This document shows, piece by piece, positions 1-6,185 of a stretch of 25,940 bases of DNA (positions are counted from its first letter, which is position 1; every line of letters begins with the position of its first letter). Under the pieces are notes generated by a model. That model made no database searches and was not told the origin of the DNA. It was given only the letters and a program-made list of their open reading frames with translations. Where the stretch lies: positions 38,214 to 64,153 of the forward strand of contig DOZO01000062.1 in assembly GCA_003517965.1 (NCBI GenBank), given 5' to 3'. Made by a program: the position numbers and the translations under genes. This stretch comes from Desulfobulbaceae bacterium. Its GTDB lineage: Bacteria; Desulfobacterota; Desulfobulbia; Desulfobulbales; Desulfurivibrionaceae.

Positions 1-27
1 GCATCTGCGGCACTGCTGAACGATTAC
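1..27. repeat. Probable right end of a truncated GTAA...TTAC palindromic element
   Basis: Bases 15-27 read GCTGAACGATTAC, which matches 12 of 13 bases of the right arm of the palindromic element at 25064-25106. The left part would lie outside the window. A second similar arm (TGAACGCTTAC) ends at 73. The rest of 1-177 shows a small AT-rich hairpin at 32-45 (TCAGAT, two-base loop, ATCTGA) and no convincing gene. Confidence 0.35.
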
Positions 28-177
28 AATCTCAGATTTATCTGAAATTTGGGTGCCTCAGGTGAACGCTTACAGTTACTTCATGGAGATCTCTTGGATG
101 CTTGAAGGTAGCTGATTGTTTTTGGGGGGCGGATGGCCTGTCCAGAAGATGTTTAAGTTTTGAGGTAAGGGAGAGGC

Positions 178-495
178 ATGAAAAATATGAATCCTAATCT
201 GATAACCTGTATCGTCCAGCGTGGCGAGGCAGATGGGGTGGTGGCGGCAGCAATGAAGGCCGGGGCGGAAGGGGCGACCATATATTATGGCCGGGGTACC
301 GGAGTGCGTGAAAATCTCGGGATTGCCGGGATGTTCATCAGGCCGGAAAAAGAGATCATCCTGATCATTACCAAGGATGAGCAGACCGATGCGGTATTTG
401 ACGCAGTGGTCAAGGCAGCCAGACTTGAGAAAAAAGGGCAGGGCTTTGCTTTTCTCCATAAAATTGACCGTGCTATCGGCTTTATGAGCGAATGA
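178..495 (+). CDS. P-II family (GlnB-like) regulatory protein
   Basis: A 105-aa protein of the size and pattern of the P-II superfamily: an initial beta strand (LITCIVQRGEADGVV), a helix, a glycine-rich stretch ATIYYGRGTG where the T-loop begins, then the central strand EKEIILIITKDEQTDAVFDA and a C-terminal strand GQGFAFLHKIDRAIG. P-II proteins bind ATP/ADP/2-oxoglutarate or other nucleotides and control a partner transporter or enzyme. The conserved uridylylated Tyr region of classic GlnB is not evident, so this is a divergent P-II-like protein. Such proteins often sit beside the transporter they regulate; the partner could be upstream of the window or the membrane protein that follows 41 bases downstream. 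ATG at 178 follows GGGAGAGG closely; ATG at 187 is the alternative start. Confidence 0.8.
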   Translation: MKNMNPNLITCIVQRGEADGVVAAAMKAGAEGATIYYGRGTGVRENLGIAGMFIRPEKEIILIITKDEQTDAVFDAVVKAARLEKKGQGFAFLHKIDRAIGFMSE

Positions 496-536
496 AGCAC
501 GGGCTGGAGTTATTTTCGCATATGAGATCTGTATAG

Positions 537-1019
537 ATGGGCCGATATTTTTTCATTGCCGTCTGTGCGGTTGTAACTTTGCATTTCACTGGGGTTACCT
601 CTACGGAGGTGATTACGCCGCTGCTCGGTTTTCTGGCCGCCCACCGGACGGTGATTCTTGGCGGCGGCCTGTTTGGGGCTTTTGCCTTGGTCTGCGCAGC
701 GTTAATTTTTAACGGGGTTGGTCTTTTTGCTATTTTTCATCTGATGGCCAAGGCTGTTTATGAGCTGGTTCAGTTTCTTCTTTGTGCCATGTGCCTGGCG
801 GCTCTGATTTTCTGGTTTGATCTTGGAGGATATTTCTGGTTGGAGGGTGGAGGGGCCCTGGTGATTGTATTGTACTTCTTGCTCTATGGCGCGGCTTTTA
901 GTCTGCGGGCCTTTGACTTTAACTATCCGATCAAGGATACCTTGTTTTCTTACAGCGTCCTTCCCTTAGTCTGTATAGCCGTGATCTGGGGCGGCAGTCT
1001 GATATGGCAGGTGCTTTAA
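537..1019 (+). CDS. Hypothetical multi-pass inner membrane protein
   Basis: A 160-aa hydrophobic protein not recognised as a named family. About four to five membrane segments are visible: near residues 4-22, 37-60, 60-95 (one or two segments), 103-122 and 138-158. The loops are short and there are few charged residues apart from the loop around LRAFDFNYPIKD. It starts 41 bases after the P-II-like gene on the same strand and probably shares its transcript, so it may be a membrane target of that regulator (inference). The ribosome binding site before ATG 537 is weak. The stop codon abuts the A-rich side of the terminator that serves the opposite-strand aldolase gene. Confidence 0.65.
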   Translation: MGRYFFIAVCAVVTLHFTGVTSTEVITPLLGFLAAHRTVILGGGLFGAFALVCAALIFNGVGLFAIFHLMAKAVYELVQFLLCAMCLAALIFWFDLGGYFWLEGGGALVIVLYFLLYGAAFSLRAFDFNYPIKDTLFSYSVLPLVCIAVIWGGSLIWQVL

Positions 1020-1050
1020 AAAAACACCGCTGGTCACAAGATCAGCGGTG
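1018..1050 (-). terminator. Rho-independent terminator of the aldolase gene
   Basis: On the minus strand an 8-bp perfect stem (CACCGCTG at 1025-1032 with CAGCGGTG at 1043-1050) is followed by seven T residues (complement of A 1018-1024). It lies 36 bases beyond the aldolase stop codon. The T tract is only on the minus-strand side, so it would be a poor terminator for the plus-strand gene ending at 1019. Confidence 0.85.
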
Positions 1051-1086
1051 GATAGCGGAATCAATATGGTTTTCAGGGTCAGATTA

Positions 1087-2370
1087 TCAATCGTCAAAAT
1101 CACCTGCCGGGCCTTTGTCCCCACCGAGACTGGCTGCCTTGCGGGTGATCTTCTCTCCGCTCCACTGAGCAGAATCCTCAAGACGATCAACCTTTGCCCC
1201 CATGTCGTATGAACACTTGTCCAGAATCGCCTTGATCCCCAAGGGGGCGCTGTCCTGGGCGTTGAACACATTGACCAGCAGATTGTAGACAAACTCTTCC
1301 ACCCTTTTGATCATCCGATTCCTGATCGCCGTGGGCTGGCCCATCAACTTCGGCTCAAAGGGCAGGTTAAGGCTCTTGTAGTTGCCTTTTTTCCAGCCAT
1401 TGGCCTCGGCGCAGGCCACCATCTCCCGCCACATATGCTCGGTTACCCCGGCGTCTTTTATCTTGATAAAGTTTCCCTCGGTGTCGAGGATGGCGTTGCC
1501 GTAGTCGTTGACCTGCAAGCCCCAGGAAATCATTTGCAGAGCAGTAGCTACATTGGCCTTGGTGGTGGCGGTTTGGGCGGCGATCTCCCGCAGCCGATCC
1601 GAACTGTTGCCCGAGGTGCCATGCTGAGCACCGGAAATATGGTACGGTGCCAGTCTGGCGTGTACTTCGGTGGTGAGCGCCACCTGGATACCCTGGCCGC
1701 TGTCTTCGATCCCGTGGGTGGTGCCGTTGTTTAAAGCAATCCAGTCGGGGAAGATGTTGTGAGCGTTTAAACCCTGGATAAGAAAGAGCGCCTCTGCCGG
1801 GGTGGAAAGCCCCTGGTCGCCTTTGATCTCGCCGATCTCCGTTTCCAGGCCGGCCCAAGCGGGAATCAGCTGGGTCAGAGCCAGGTTGGTCAGCAGATTC
1901 TTGTCGTCCGGCAGATGGGAGGCGTCGATGGCAATGGAGGTGATTCCCGCCTCGAAGATGGTAGGAATCTCCACCTTGGCAAAATCCAGATCCGCCTCTT
2001 TCTTGATTCCGTAATGGTCGGCATGGATGGCCACCGGCACAGTGATGCCCAGCTCGTTCATGGCCTGATCCACCTGCATGGCCATGTTCCAGTAATTTAC
2101 CGGGCAGTAGGCGTTTGCCCCGCCCTCAGAGCGGGCGATTTCGATGATGATCGCGGCGTTGGCCCGTTGCGCGGCCAGCAGGGCTCCGCGGATGATGAAG
2201 TTGTTGCGGCCATTGGCGGCGATGGTCATGGCCTTGCCCTTGGCCATGAGCGCTCGGTCGATTACCTTGCCGCTGACGATCAGGGCCTTGGAATTAGGAA
2301 AAAGTTTGACCACGTTGGGTGGCCGTCCGACGGCAAGCGCCTTGGTAAAATCTGTCTGGGAGACAGCCAT
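1087..2370 (-). CDS. fba: Class II fructose-bisphosphate aldolase
   Basis: A 427-aa zinc-dependent aldolase that interconverts fructose 1,6-bisphosphate with dihydroxyacetone phosphate and glyceraldehyde 3-phosphate in cytosolic glycolysis/gluconeogenesis. Visible class II signatures are HADH (116-119, catalytic Asp and zinc-binding His), IDAS (148-151), the ETEIGEIKG stretch (about 175-183, metal-binding Glu), NNGTTHG (214-220) and the phosphate/zinc loop QHGTSGNSS (249-257). It is longer than the ~350-aa E. coli type and belongs to a longer class II subgroup with an extended C-terminus. The start is secure: AAGGAGGT lies just upstream of ATG 2370. It is a monocistronic minus-strand gene with its own terminator (1018-1050) and a promoter candidate inside a repeat (2420-2447). 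Confidence 0.92.
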   Translation of the reverse strand: MAVSQTDFTKALAVGRPPNVVKLFPNSKALIVSGKVIDRALMAKGKAMTIAANGRNNFIIRGALLAAQRANAAIIIEIARSEGGANAYCPVNYWNMAMQVDQAMNELGITVPVAIHADHYGIKKEADLDFAKVEIPTIFEAGITSIAIDASHLPDDKNLLTNLALTQLIPAWAGLETEIGEIKGDQGLSTPAEALFLIQGLNAHNIFPDWIALNNGTTHGIEDSGQGIQVALTTEVHARLAPYHISGAQHGTSGNSSDRLREIAAQTATTKANVATALQMISWGLQVNDYGNAILDTEGNFIKIKDAGVTEHMWREMVACAEANGWKKGNYKSLNLPFEPKLMGQPTAIRNRMIKRVEEFVYNLLVNVFNAQDSAPLGIKAILDKCSYDMGAKVDRLEDSAQWSGEKITRKAASLGGDKGPAGDFDD

Positions 2371-2388
2371 AAGTGGGACCTCCTTGGG

Positions 2389-2519
2389 GTGCGGGTAATT
2401 TGCGCGATTATCTCAGGCTATTATAGTGGATTAGAGCAAGGCGTCATTAAAAAAAATCACTCAGGCAAGAGGTTCATCAGACAAGGCATTGTGCGGAGGA
2501 GACAGCTGAGCTATACTTG
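2389..2519. repeat. Dispersed ~131-bp repeat, copy A
   Basis: This segment matches 16581-16779 over its whole length. It shares long identical runs such as GAGCAAGGCGTCATTAAAAA, ACAAGGCATTGTGCGGAGGA and CTATACTTG, with scattered substitutions elsewhere. Copy A is uninterrupted; copy B carries an extra 60-bp palindromic insert. Both copies lie just upstream of minus-strand genes and carry a TATAAT box directed at them. No intact reading frame is shared between the copies. Confidence 0.75.
2420..2447 (-). promoter_or_regulatory. Sigma-70-type promoter for the aldolase gene, inside a repeat
   Basis: On the minus strand a -35-like ATGACG (2447-2442) is separated by 16 bases from a perfect TATAAT (2425-2420), about 50 bases before the aldolase start. 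Both boxes are identical in the second copy of the surrounding repeat at 16612-16639, which points at the metallophosphatase gene. Confidence 0.6.
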
Positions 2520-2543
2520 TCTTTGAGTCAGTGTTGTCAGGTT

Positions 2544-2603
2544 GTAACTATCCAGCAGCGTCGCTTCGCTACTGCCACAGATGTGGTGCTGATGGATAGT
2601 TAC
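2544..2603. repeat. 60-bp GTAA...TTAC palindromic element
   Basis: The 16-base arms GTAACTATCCAGCAGC (2544-2559) and GCTGATGGATAGTTAC (2588-2603) are inverted complements with one mismatch. The arm shares GTAA and CCAGCAGC with the element at 25064-25106. It sits between the divergent aldolase and NtrC-type regulator genes. There is no T tract, so it is not an ordinary terminator. Confidence 0.75.
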
Positions 2604-2641
2604 GGGAGATTCCTCCTTCTTTTTTGGGAATACTATCTGTA

Positions 2642-4003
2642 ATGACAAACGAACCGCAAAAAATCCGTATCTTTATCCTTGACGATGAGATTGTCACGGT
2701 CCGGCGTCTTGTGCAGGCCCTGGGTAAGGATGGCTACGAGGTGGAGGGGTTTGTCTCTGCCTCCGAGGCGATGACCCGCTTTTCAGAGAGGCCGGCTGAT
2801 ATCCTGGTCACGGATGTTCGTTTAAGCGATGCCGATGGTCTTGACATCCTTCAGCGGGTTGTCGCCCTGGCCCCGGAGACTAAGGTCATCCTGATGACTG
2901 GCTACGCCTCGGTTGACCATGCGGTACGGGCCATGAAGGCCGGAGCCTGCCATTATCTGGCCAAGCCTTTCCGGCTTGAGGAGTTGCGTAACGCCGTGCG
3001 CGATGTTTTACAGGACGCCGGGGTGGTCGGCCGCCTCGTCCAGGCGACCAGTTTTACCGACCGCTTTGCCGGAATTATCGGGCGCTCTTCGGCCATGCAG
3101 GAAATATTCAAAACCATCCAGCAGATTGCGCCGCTTACCTGTAACGTCTTCATTCAGGGAGAAAGCGGCACTGGCAAGGAGCTGGTGGCCAGAGCGCTTC
3201 ATAGTGTTAGTGGTCGAGACCGACATCCATTTATTCCCTTCAATTGTGGGGCATTTAGTGAAGAGCTGGTGGCTAACGAGCTTTTCGGGCACGAAAAAGG
3301 AGCCTTTACCGGTGCGGGGAGCACCAAATTGGGATTGCTGGAGGCGGCCAAAGGCGGTACCGTTTTTCTCGATGAGGTCGGCGAGATGCCGATTCCCATG
3401 CAGATCAAGCTGCTGCGGGTAATCCAGGAGCGTACTTTGTTGCGGGTGGGCGGCGTGGTTCCGATCAGCATCAATGTGCGGCTCATTGCCGCTACCAACC
3501 GGGATATCGAGAAGATGGTCGCCGCAGGCGAGTTCCGTCAGGATCTTCTTTACCGCTTGAAGGTGGTGATGATCAATATCCCGCCGTTGCGCAAACGGCA
3601 GGAGGATATTCATCTGCTTGTTGAGCATTTCGTCACCCTCATCGCCAACCAGTTTGGCAAGCCGGTGCCTCAGATAGCCGCGGATTTCATGGGGACGCTC
3701 TCTTCGTACCCATTCCCCGGAAATGTCAGGGAGCTGCAGAATATCGTGGAACGGGCGGTAGCCCTCTCCCGTGAGCCGTTGCTTACAGCCAGGGATCTTC
3801 CCCCGGAGATCTTCTTCGCCGAGGCTAAGCCGGTGGAGTTTGAGAAAGACTCCCGTCATCTAAAGGTGCTGGAGCAGGAACACATCACCGAGGTCTATCG
3901 CCGCACCGGTTTCAATCAAAGCGAAACCGCCCGCCTGCTCGGCATCTCTCGCACCACCCTGTGGCGGCGGCTCAAACAACTCAATCTGTTCTCCGGAGAA
4001 TAA
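2642..4003 (+). CDS. Sigma-54-dependent NtrC-family response regulator
   Basis: A 453-aa, three-domain transcription activator. The receiver (about 8-124) has acidic residues D14-D15, phosphoacceptor D58, T86 and K108. The AAA+ sigma-54 interaction domain (about 143-385) has Walker A GESGTGKE (173-180), the sigma-54 contact loop GAFTGA (220-225), Walker B TVFLDE (240-245) and the FPGNVREL motif. The C-terminal Fis-type helix-turn-helix reads NQSETARLLGISRTTLWRRL. Once phosphorylated it should remodel sigma-54 holoenzyme at -24/-12 promoters. The best candidate target is the promoter at 4182-4197 just downstream, in front of the TauE/SafE gene. No kinase is adjacent; the nearest is at 9175. 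ATG 2642 is preferred; an in-frame TTG at 2624 would add six residues. Confidence 0.92.
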   Translation: MTNEPQKIRIFILDDEIVTVRRLVQALGKDGYEVEGFVSASEAMTRFSERPADILVTDVRLSDADGLDILQRVVALAPETKVILMTGYASVDHAVRAMKAGACHYLAKPFRLEELRNAVRDVLQDAGVVGRLVQATSFTDRFAGIIGRSSAMQEIFKTIQQIAPLTCNVFIQGESGTGKELVARALHSVSGRDRHPFIPFNCGAFSEELVANELFGHEKGAFTGAGSTKLGLLEAAKGGTVFLDEVGEMPIPMQIKLLRVIQERTLLRVGGVVPISINVRLIAATNRDIEKMVAAGEFRQDLLYRLKVVMINIPPLRKRQEDIHLLVEHFVTLIANQFGKPVPQIAADFMGTLSSYPFPGNVRELQNIVERAVALSREPLLTARDLPPEIFFAEAKPVEFEKDSRHLKVLEQEHITEVYRRTGFNQSETARLLGISRTTLWRRLKQLNLFSGE

Positions 4004-4096
4004 TCCCGCGCCGGAGCCCAGTCGCGTAGCGCTGTTTCTCTTTGTAACAGTTGTTGCACTTGTAAAAAATCATTTTAAAACAAGTAGTTGCGTGTT

Positions 4097-4119
4097 TACT
4101 GTTGCGTATCTGGACAGTA
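4097..4119 (+). promoter_or_regulatory. Candidate activator-binding dyad upstream of the sigma-54 promoter
   Basis: TACTGT (4097-4102) and ACAGTA (4114-4119) form a perfect inverted repeat with an 11-base spacer, about 65 bases upstream of the -24 box. That is a typical place for a NtrC-type enhancer site. A second dyad, ACTTGT...ACAAGT, lies just upstream at about 4057-4085. Binding by the regulator at 2642-4003 is inference from position. Confidence 0.4.
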
Positions 4120-4181
4120 TCGTCTCGCCGATTTCATTGCTCTTCTGCTGAAAGTTCGTAAAAACAACATGATGCTAATTG

Positions 4182-4197
4182 TGGCATGATTCGTGCT
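4182..4197 (+). promoter_or_regulatory. Sigma-54 (-24/-12) promoter
   Basis: TGGCATGATTCGTGCT fits the consensus TGGCAYRN4TTGCW with GG and GC exactly in register and one mismatch in the -12 element (GTGC for TTGC). It faces the TauE/SafE gene and lies immediately downstream of a gene for a sigma-54 activator. The transcript would start near 4209, giving a leader of about 155 bases. Confidence 0.75.
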
Positions 4198-4256
4198 AAC
4201 TTGCGCTGCCGTCACGGGCAGGCTTTGGAGCTTGTGATATTTTCGAGATTAACAGC

Positions 4257-4321
4257 CGGTCCCCAAGTTCTGATGCCGGGTAAATTTTCCCTGGCGGAGA
4301 GTGAAGGGGCCGATTTTTTTT
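4257..4321 (+). terminator. Possible leader attenuator before the TauE/SafE gene
   Basis: Within the predicted leader, CGGTCCCC (4257-4264) can pair with GGGGCCG (4306-4312), leaving one bulged T, and is followed at 4314-4321 by eight T residues. The loop is large and the CCCT at 4289-4292 offers a competing short stem with AGGG. It could act as an attenuator; the long loop makes this uncertain. Confidence 0.3.
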
Positions 4322-4365
4322 AATGTAATTGCACTACAACAAGAATGAGTCAAGGGAGGGAAAAG

Positions 4366-5295
4366 ATGTACATGTATCTGCCAATCGCTCTCACCAGCGT
4401 GAATTATCTGGTGGTGATGGGCCTGGGTTTGGGAGTCGGCCTGTTGTCCGGTCTCTTTGGTGTGGGCGGGGGGTTCCTCATGACTCCGCTATTAATGATG
4501 ATCGGCATTCCGCCGACAATAGCGGCAGCAACGGACGCCAATCAGATTGTGGCTGCGTCTGCTTCCGGAACTTTTTCCCATTGGCGCCTCGGCAACGTGG
4601 ATTTCAAGATGGGCCTTTATCTTCTGATCGGTGGTTTTGTCGGTGGCGCGGCTGGAGTACAGGTGATCAAGATCCTGCGGGCCAGCGGCGGCGCTGATTT
4701 TCTCATCAAGATGACCTATGTGGTTATGCTGGGTCTGGTTGGCAGCTTCATGTTTGTGGAAAGTCTCAATGCCATGCGAAAAAGCAAAAAGGCTGATCCG
4801 GCAGCCGCACCGGCAGCAGCGCCAAAACAGAAGAAGGGCGGTTTTTTTGCCGCCTTGCCCATGCAGACCTACTTCGAGAAATCAGGCGTTACCCATTCGG
4901 CTCTGGTACCCCTCGTTCTTGGCACTTTTGTCGGGGTACTGGCCGCAATCATGGGAGTCGGTGGCGGTTTTCTCATGGTGCCGGTGATGATCTACATGCT
5001 GCGGATGCCCATGCATGTGGTGGTTGGCACCAGCCTTTTTCAGATTCTTTTCACCTGTATCGAGGTTACCTTTCTCCAGGCCTATTCCAATCATACGGTG
5101 GATTTCATTCTGGCCATTATTCTGCTGGTTGGTTCGGTATTTGGGGCCCAGATCGGTACCGCCTTGGGCAAGAAGCTGCACGGCGATCAGTTGAAGATTC
5201 TGCTTTCCATCATCGTCTTGGCGGTTACGGTCAAGATCGTTTTCGAACTGGTGCTTGAGCCTTCCATTCTTCTTTCTTACGCGGGAGGTCATTAA
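4366..5295 (+). CDS. TauE/SafE-family (TSUP) membrane transporter, putative sulfite/sulfonate exporter
   Basis: A 309-aa integral membrane protein with about eight membrane segments in two homologous halves, each opening with the TSUP signature (LFGVGGGFLMTPLL near residue 35; IMGVGGGFLMVPVM near 198). The halves are joined by a charged Ala/Pro-rich linker (about 137-165, AAPAAAPKQKKGG). TSUP members move sulfite, sulfonates or other small organosulfur/carboxylate anions; the substrate here cannot be read from sequence. ATG 4366 is chosen because GGGAGGG (about 4354-4360) is correctly spaced before it. The upstream ATG at 4345 would place that Shine-Dalgarno inside the gene. It follows a sigma-54 promoter and is followed after one base by the TIGR02186-like gene. 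Confidence 0.9.
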   Translation: MYMYLPIALTSVNYLVVMGLGLGVGLLSGLFGVGGGFLMTPLLMMIGIPPTIAAATDANQIVAASASGTFSHWRLGNVDFKMGLYLLIGGFVGGAAGVQVIKILRASGGADFLIKMTYVVMLGLVGSFMFVESLNAMRKSKKADPAAAPAAAPKQKKGGFFAALPMQTYFEKSGVTHSALVPLVLGTFVGVLAAIMGVGGGFLMVPVMIYMLRMPMHVVVGTSLFQILFTCIEVTFLQAYSNHTVDFILAIILLVGSVFGAQIGTALGKKLHGDQLKILLSIIVLAVTVKIVFELVLEPSILLSYAGGH

Positions 5296-5296
5296 C

Positions 5297-6091
5297 ATGA
5301 AACGTACCTTCATGAATGCTTTCCGTTTTTTTGTGACCGCAGCTGTGGTTTTCTGCGGCCTGGCCGTTCTGCCTGTCTCTGCGGCTCAGGCTCTTACCTG
5401 CTCGGTTACTCCTGACAGTATTCCGATTACTTTTTTCTATCATGGTGCACAGTTGTCGGTTACTGGTCAAAGTGCCACTGCCGACGATCTGATAGTCACC
5501 GTCACCAGTGAGCCAATTGATACCGTTCTGAAGTATAAGGAAAAGGTCGGTGGCCTGGTCTGGATGAAAAAAGGCACCCTTGAGTTCAAGGATGCTCCCA
5601 GGGTGTATCTGCTGCATAGCACTGCCGCTTTGGATCGTATCCTTGGTCTGGTCGAGCGTAATCGGAACCTGCTTGGTTATGATGGCCTGCGCGAACACAT
5701 CCGTATTGAAGACAGTGCGGGGAATCCCGCGGAAGACAGATGGTTCGACGAATATCTGAAGTTCAAGAAAGAGGAAAAAGTTTATGATATCCAGGAGGGC
5801 AGCGTTGTCCGGCAGCACGGGATTGATGGCAACACCTATCAGGTTGCGATAGACTGGCCTTACCAGGCGCCTCCCGGAACATATAAGGTGGAGGTCGTCG
5901 CCGTCAGAGGCGGTACGGTGGTGGATCGTGTGTCGACCAGTTTTGAGGTCAAGAGTGTAGGCATGATCGCCGCTCTGTCAAAAATGGCCTTTGAGCAGGG
6001 AGGATTATATGGGATAATGGCAGTTGTCATCGCCCTGCTCGCCGGCCTGGCCGTGGGCGCAATCTTCAAGAAAGGCGGCGGCAGCCACTGA
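5297..6091 (+). CDS. TIGR02186-like (Alph_Pro_TM) exported membrane-anchored protein
   Basis: A 264-aa protein with an N-terminal signal peptide (MKRTFMNAFRFF then a hydrophobic stretch ending near VSAAQA) and a single C-terminal membrane helix (about 237-258, GIMAVVIALLAGLAVGAIF) ending in a short basic tail. The body is beta-rich and predicted periplasmic (SVTPDSIPITFFYHGAQLSV; PPGTYKVEVVAVRGG). From memory it matches the TIGR02186 family of unknown function, which is often found next to TauE/SafE genes; that neighbourhood is seen here. It may be an accessory subunit of the exporter (inference). ATG 5297 has GGGAGGT in front of it; an upstream in-frame start at 5255 lies inside the TauE gene and lacks a ribosome site. 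Confidence 0.8.
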   Translation: MKRTFMNAFRFFVTAAVVFCGLAVLPVSAAQALTCSVTPDSIPITFFYHGAQLSVTGQSATADDLIVTVTSEPIDTVLKYKEKVGGLVWMKKGTLEFKDAPRVYLLHSTAALDRILGLVERNRNLLGYDGLREHIRIEDSAGNPAEDRWFDEYLKFKKEEKVYDIQEGSVVRQHGIDGNTYQVAIDWPYQAPPGTYKVEVVAVRGGTVVDRVSTSFEVKSVGMIAALSKMAFEQGGLYGIMAVVIALLAGLAVGAIFKKGGGSH

Positions 6092-6122
6092 TCCGACTTT
6101 TTTTGTTATCGTTTATATTGCA

Positions 6123-6173
6123 AGCCTTGATGACAGGAAAAGCAGCTTTTTTCGTCATCAAGGCTATTTTTTT
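6123..6173 (+). terminator. Rho-independent terminator between the exporter pair and the dikinase-like operon
   Basis: A 12-bp perfect stem (AGCCTTGATGAC at 6123-6134 with GTCATCAAGGCT at 6154-6165) is followed by A and seven T residues (6167-6173). It ends only 12 bases before the start codon of the first dikinase-like gene. No good promoter fits between it and that gene, so expression downstream may depend on read-through. Confidence 0.85.
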
Positions 6174-6185
6174 AGGATCAAGCGC

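Noticed and set aside
1915..2526. 203-codon plus-strand open frame antisense to the aldolase gene
   Set aside because: It lies opposite a well-supported class II aldolase with an ideal Shine-Dalgarno and continues into the repeat. The translation has no recognisable domain and no ribosome site.
3008..3859. 283-codon minus-strand open frame inside the sigma-54 regulator gene
   Set aside because: It is the antisense of the AAA+ domain; the plus-strand protein has every motif of the NtrC family, while this frame has none.
4345..4365. Longer start for the TauE/SafE gene at ATG 4345
   Set aside because: The GGGAGGG ribosome site would lie inside the coding region and the added residues (MSQGREK) are not membrane-like; ATG 4366 is correctly spaced.
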